Part shown: positions 21,223 to 21,658 of the stretch, piece after piece
How positions within the stretch are numbered: position 1 is the stretch's first letter
Layout of the letters: every line of letters begins with the position of its first letter
From: Candidatus Altimarinota bacterium
GTDB taxonomy: Bacteria > Patescibacteriota > Gracilibacteria > UBA1369 > LOWO2-01-FULL-3
Direction: 5' to 3'
Assembly (NCBI GenBank): GCA_023231115.1
Contig: JALNWA010000014.1
Span: 1-21,658, forward strand
DNA: 21,658 bases
Notes under the pieces: model-generated
The model's database searches: none
Told to the model about the DNA's origin: nothing
The model's input: only the letters and a program-made list of their open reading frames with translations
Position numbers and translations under genes: made by a program

Positions 21223-21279
21223 CCCCTCTCCGTTGCACACACCTCACCCCCTACCCCCTACCCTTGTTAAGGAGAGGGG
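21223..21279. repeat. Inverted repeat with G-rich minus strand
   Basis: CCCCTCTCC (21223-21231) and GGAGAGGGG (21271-21279) are perfect 9-bp arms. Between them lies a tandem CCCCCTA repeat (21247-21260), so the minus strand has G-runs of 5, 5 and 3 with 2-nt gaps and another run 20 nt away. It follows the 86-aa gene (minus) and may end its transcript. Confidence 0.45.
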
Positions 21280-21303
21280 GTTTCTGGAAGGGGCTTAAAA
21301 GAA

Positions 21304-21564
21304 TTATTTCACTTTTGCTTCCAGCTTTTCGAGTCTTTTTTCGTAAGATAAACCGTCAATATTTAAACTGGAAATGCTTTTTCTGAAATATTTATTGTCT
21401 TCGTGAATAGTTCTGATTTCTTCTAGCACTATGTCTAGCACATTTTGTTGAGTTTTTAGTGCTTCTTTTGTTGCCATTTTCGCTTTCATACTTTCAAAAC
21501 CGTCTGCAACCATAATTGCCAACTTGTCGATTGTCATTTTTTTACTTTTCACTTCCTTTTTCAT
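21304..21564 (-). CDS. Small coiled-coil protein, 86 aa
   Basis: The product starts MKKEVKSKKMTIDKLAIMVADG and continues as one long charged helix (FESMKAKMATKEALKTQQN, VLDIVLEEIRTIHEDN), ending in LSYEKRLEKLEAKVK with heptad-like spacing. It resembles short coiled-coil proteins common next to unrelated genes in Patescibacteria; function unknown. The ATG at 21564 is chosen over a TTG two codons upstream because a TATAAT ends 6 nt before this ATG, which places the RNA start on it. Confidence 0.7.
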   Translation of the reverse strand: MKKEVKSKKMTIDKLAIMVADGFESMKAKMATKEALKTQQNVLDIVLEEIRTIHEDNKYFRKSISSLNIDGLSYEKRLEKLEAKVK

Positions 21565-21570
21565 CTGCAA

Positions 21571-21600
21571 ATTATATCATACGCACTTTTCTAAATGCAA
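21571..21600 (-). promoter_or_regulatory. Promoter TTGCAT-18-TATAAT
   Basis: On the minus strand TTGCAT (21600-21595) and TATAAT (21576-21571) are 18 nt apart; the predicted start coincides with the ATG at 21564. Confidence 0.5.
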
Positions 21601-21658
21601 ATATGTGCAACACCGAGGGTTGAACACGATTCTCCTCTTGAGGAGTACCCTTTAGGGG

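Noticed and set aside
21601..21658. Hairpin CTCCT-CTTG-AGGAG at the right edge
   Set aside because: Too short and truncated by the window edge to assign a role.

Overview
The window looks like a chromosomal segment of a Patescibacteria (Candidate Phyla Radiation) bacterium. The reasons are inferential: many short lineage-restricted proteins, secreted proteins with a WWNPFSWFKK-type start, a large cysteine-rich protein of a type I associate with these genomes, few Shine-Dalgarno sequences, and several start codons placed about 6 nt after a -10 box. No rRNA, tRNA, integrase or transposase was recognised, so finer placement is not possible.

Layout. (1) 1-3362, minus: an AT-rich operon that reads as a three-component ABC-ATPase conflict system (ABC-3C type): a tiny membrane protein (3210-3362), a CTD-like protein, a small middle component and a DUF2326-like SMC/ABC ATPase, followed by a gene cut by the window edge that may carry a winged helix. 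(2) 3434-5134, minus: a zinc-ribbon-rich protein with internal duplications, divergent from a small basic ORF. (3) 5461-6537, minus: a compact accessory operon with an ArdC-N-like protein, a SymE/AbrB-like 58-aa protein and a 190-aa protein, ending in an intrinsic terminator. (4) 6538-7164: a gene-free stretch with strong RNA structure, including a pseudoknot-capable element with alternative pairing partners just before the next start codon. (5) 7165-8982, plus: an operon for one secreted and three small proteins, two of them membrane proteins. (6) 9164-11425, minus: an ABC transporter half-molecule with a long N-terminal soluble region.

(7) 11533-14232: a visibly GC-richer housekeeping block with purT behind a structured leader, a perfect palindromic terminator, mltG, and rnpB. 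Between mltG and rnpB two divergent promoters share a palindrome; the minus promoter leads into a strong intrinsic terminator before mltG, giving either a small RNA or an attenuated mltG leader. (8) 14267-17656: AT-richer small genes (unknown protein, EamA transporter, GNAT-like protein, ACT-domain protein, small membrane protein). (9) 17723-21156: a polyamine cluster with a deoxyhypusine-synthase-like protein convergent with an arginine decarboxylase-agmatinase operon. A short coiled-coil protein gene closes the window.

The genes likely to work together are the ABC-3C operon (1-3362, probably defence), the ArdC-N/SymE-like operon (probably mobile-element or anti-restriction related), the cell-surface operon at 7165-8982, and the polyamine genes (arginine to agmatine to putrescine, then a putative aminobutyl transfer). 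Best candidates for something undescribed: the ABC-3C variant whose membrane protein and CTD protein share a short motif, the RNA element at 7008-7160, and the divergent promoter/attenuator arrangement beside rnpB.
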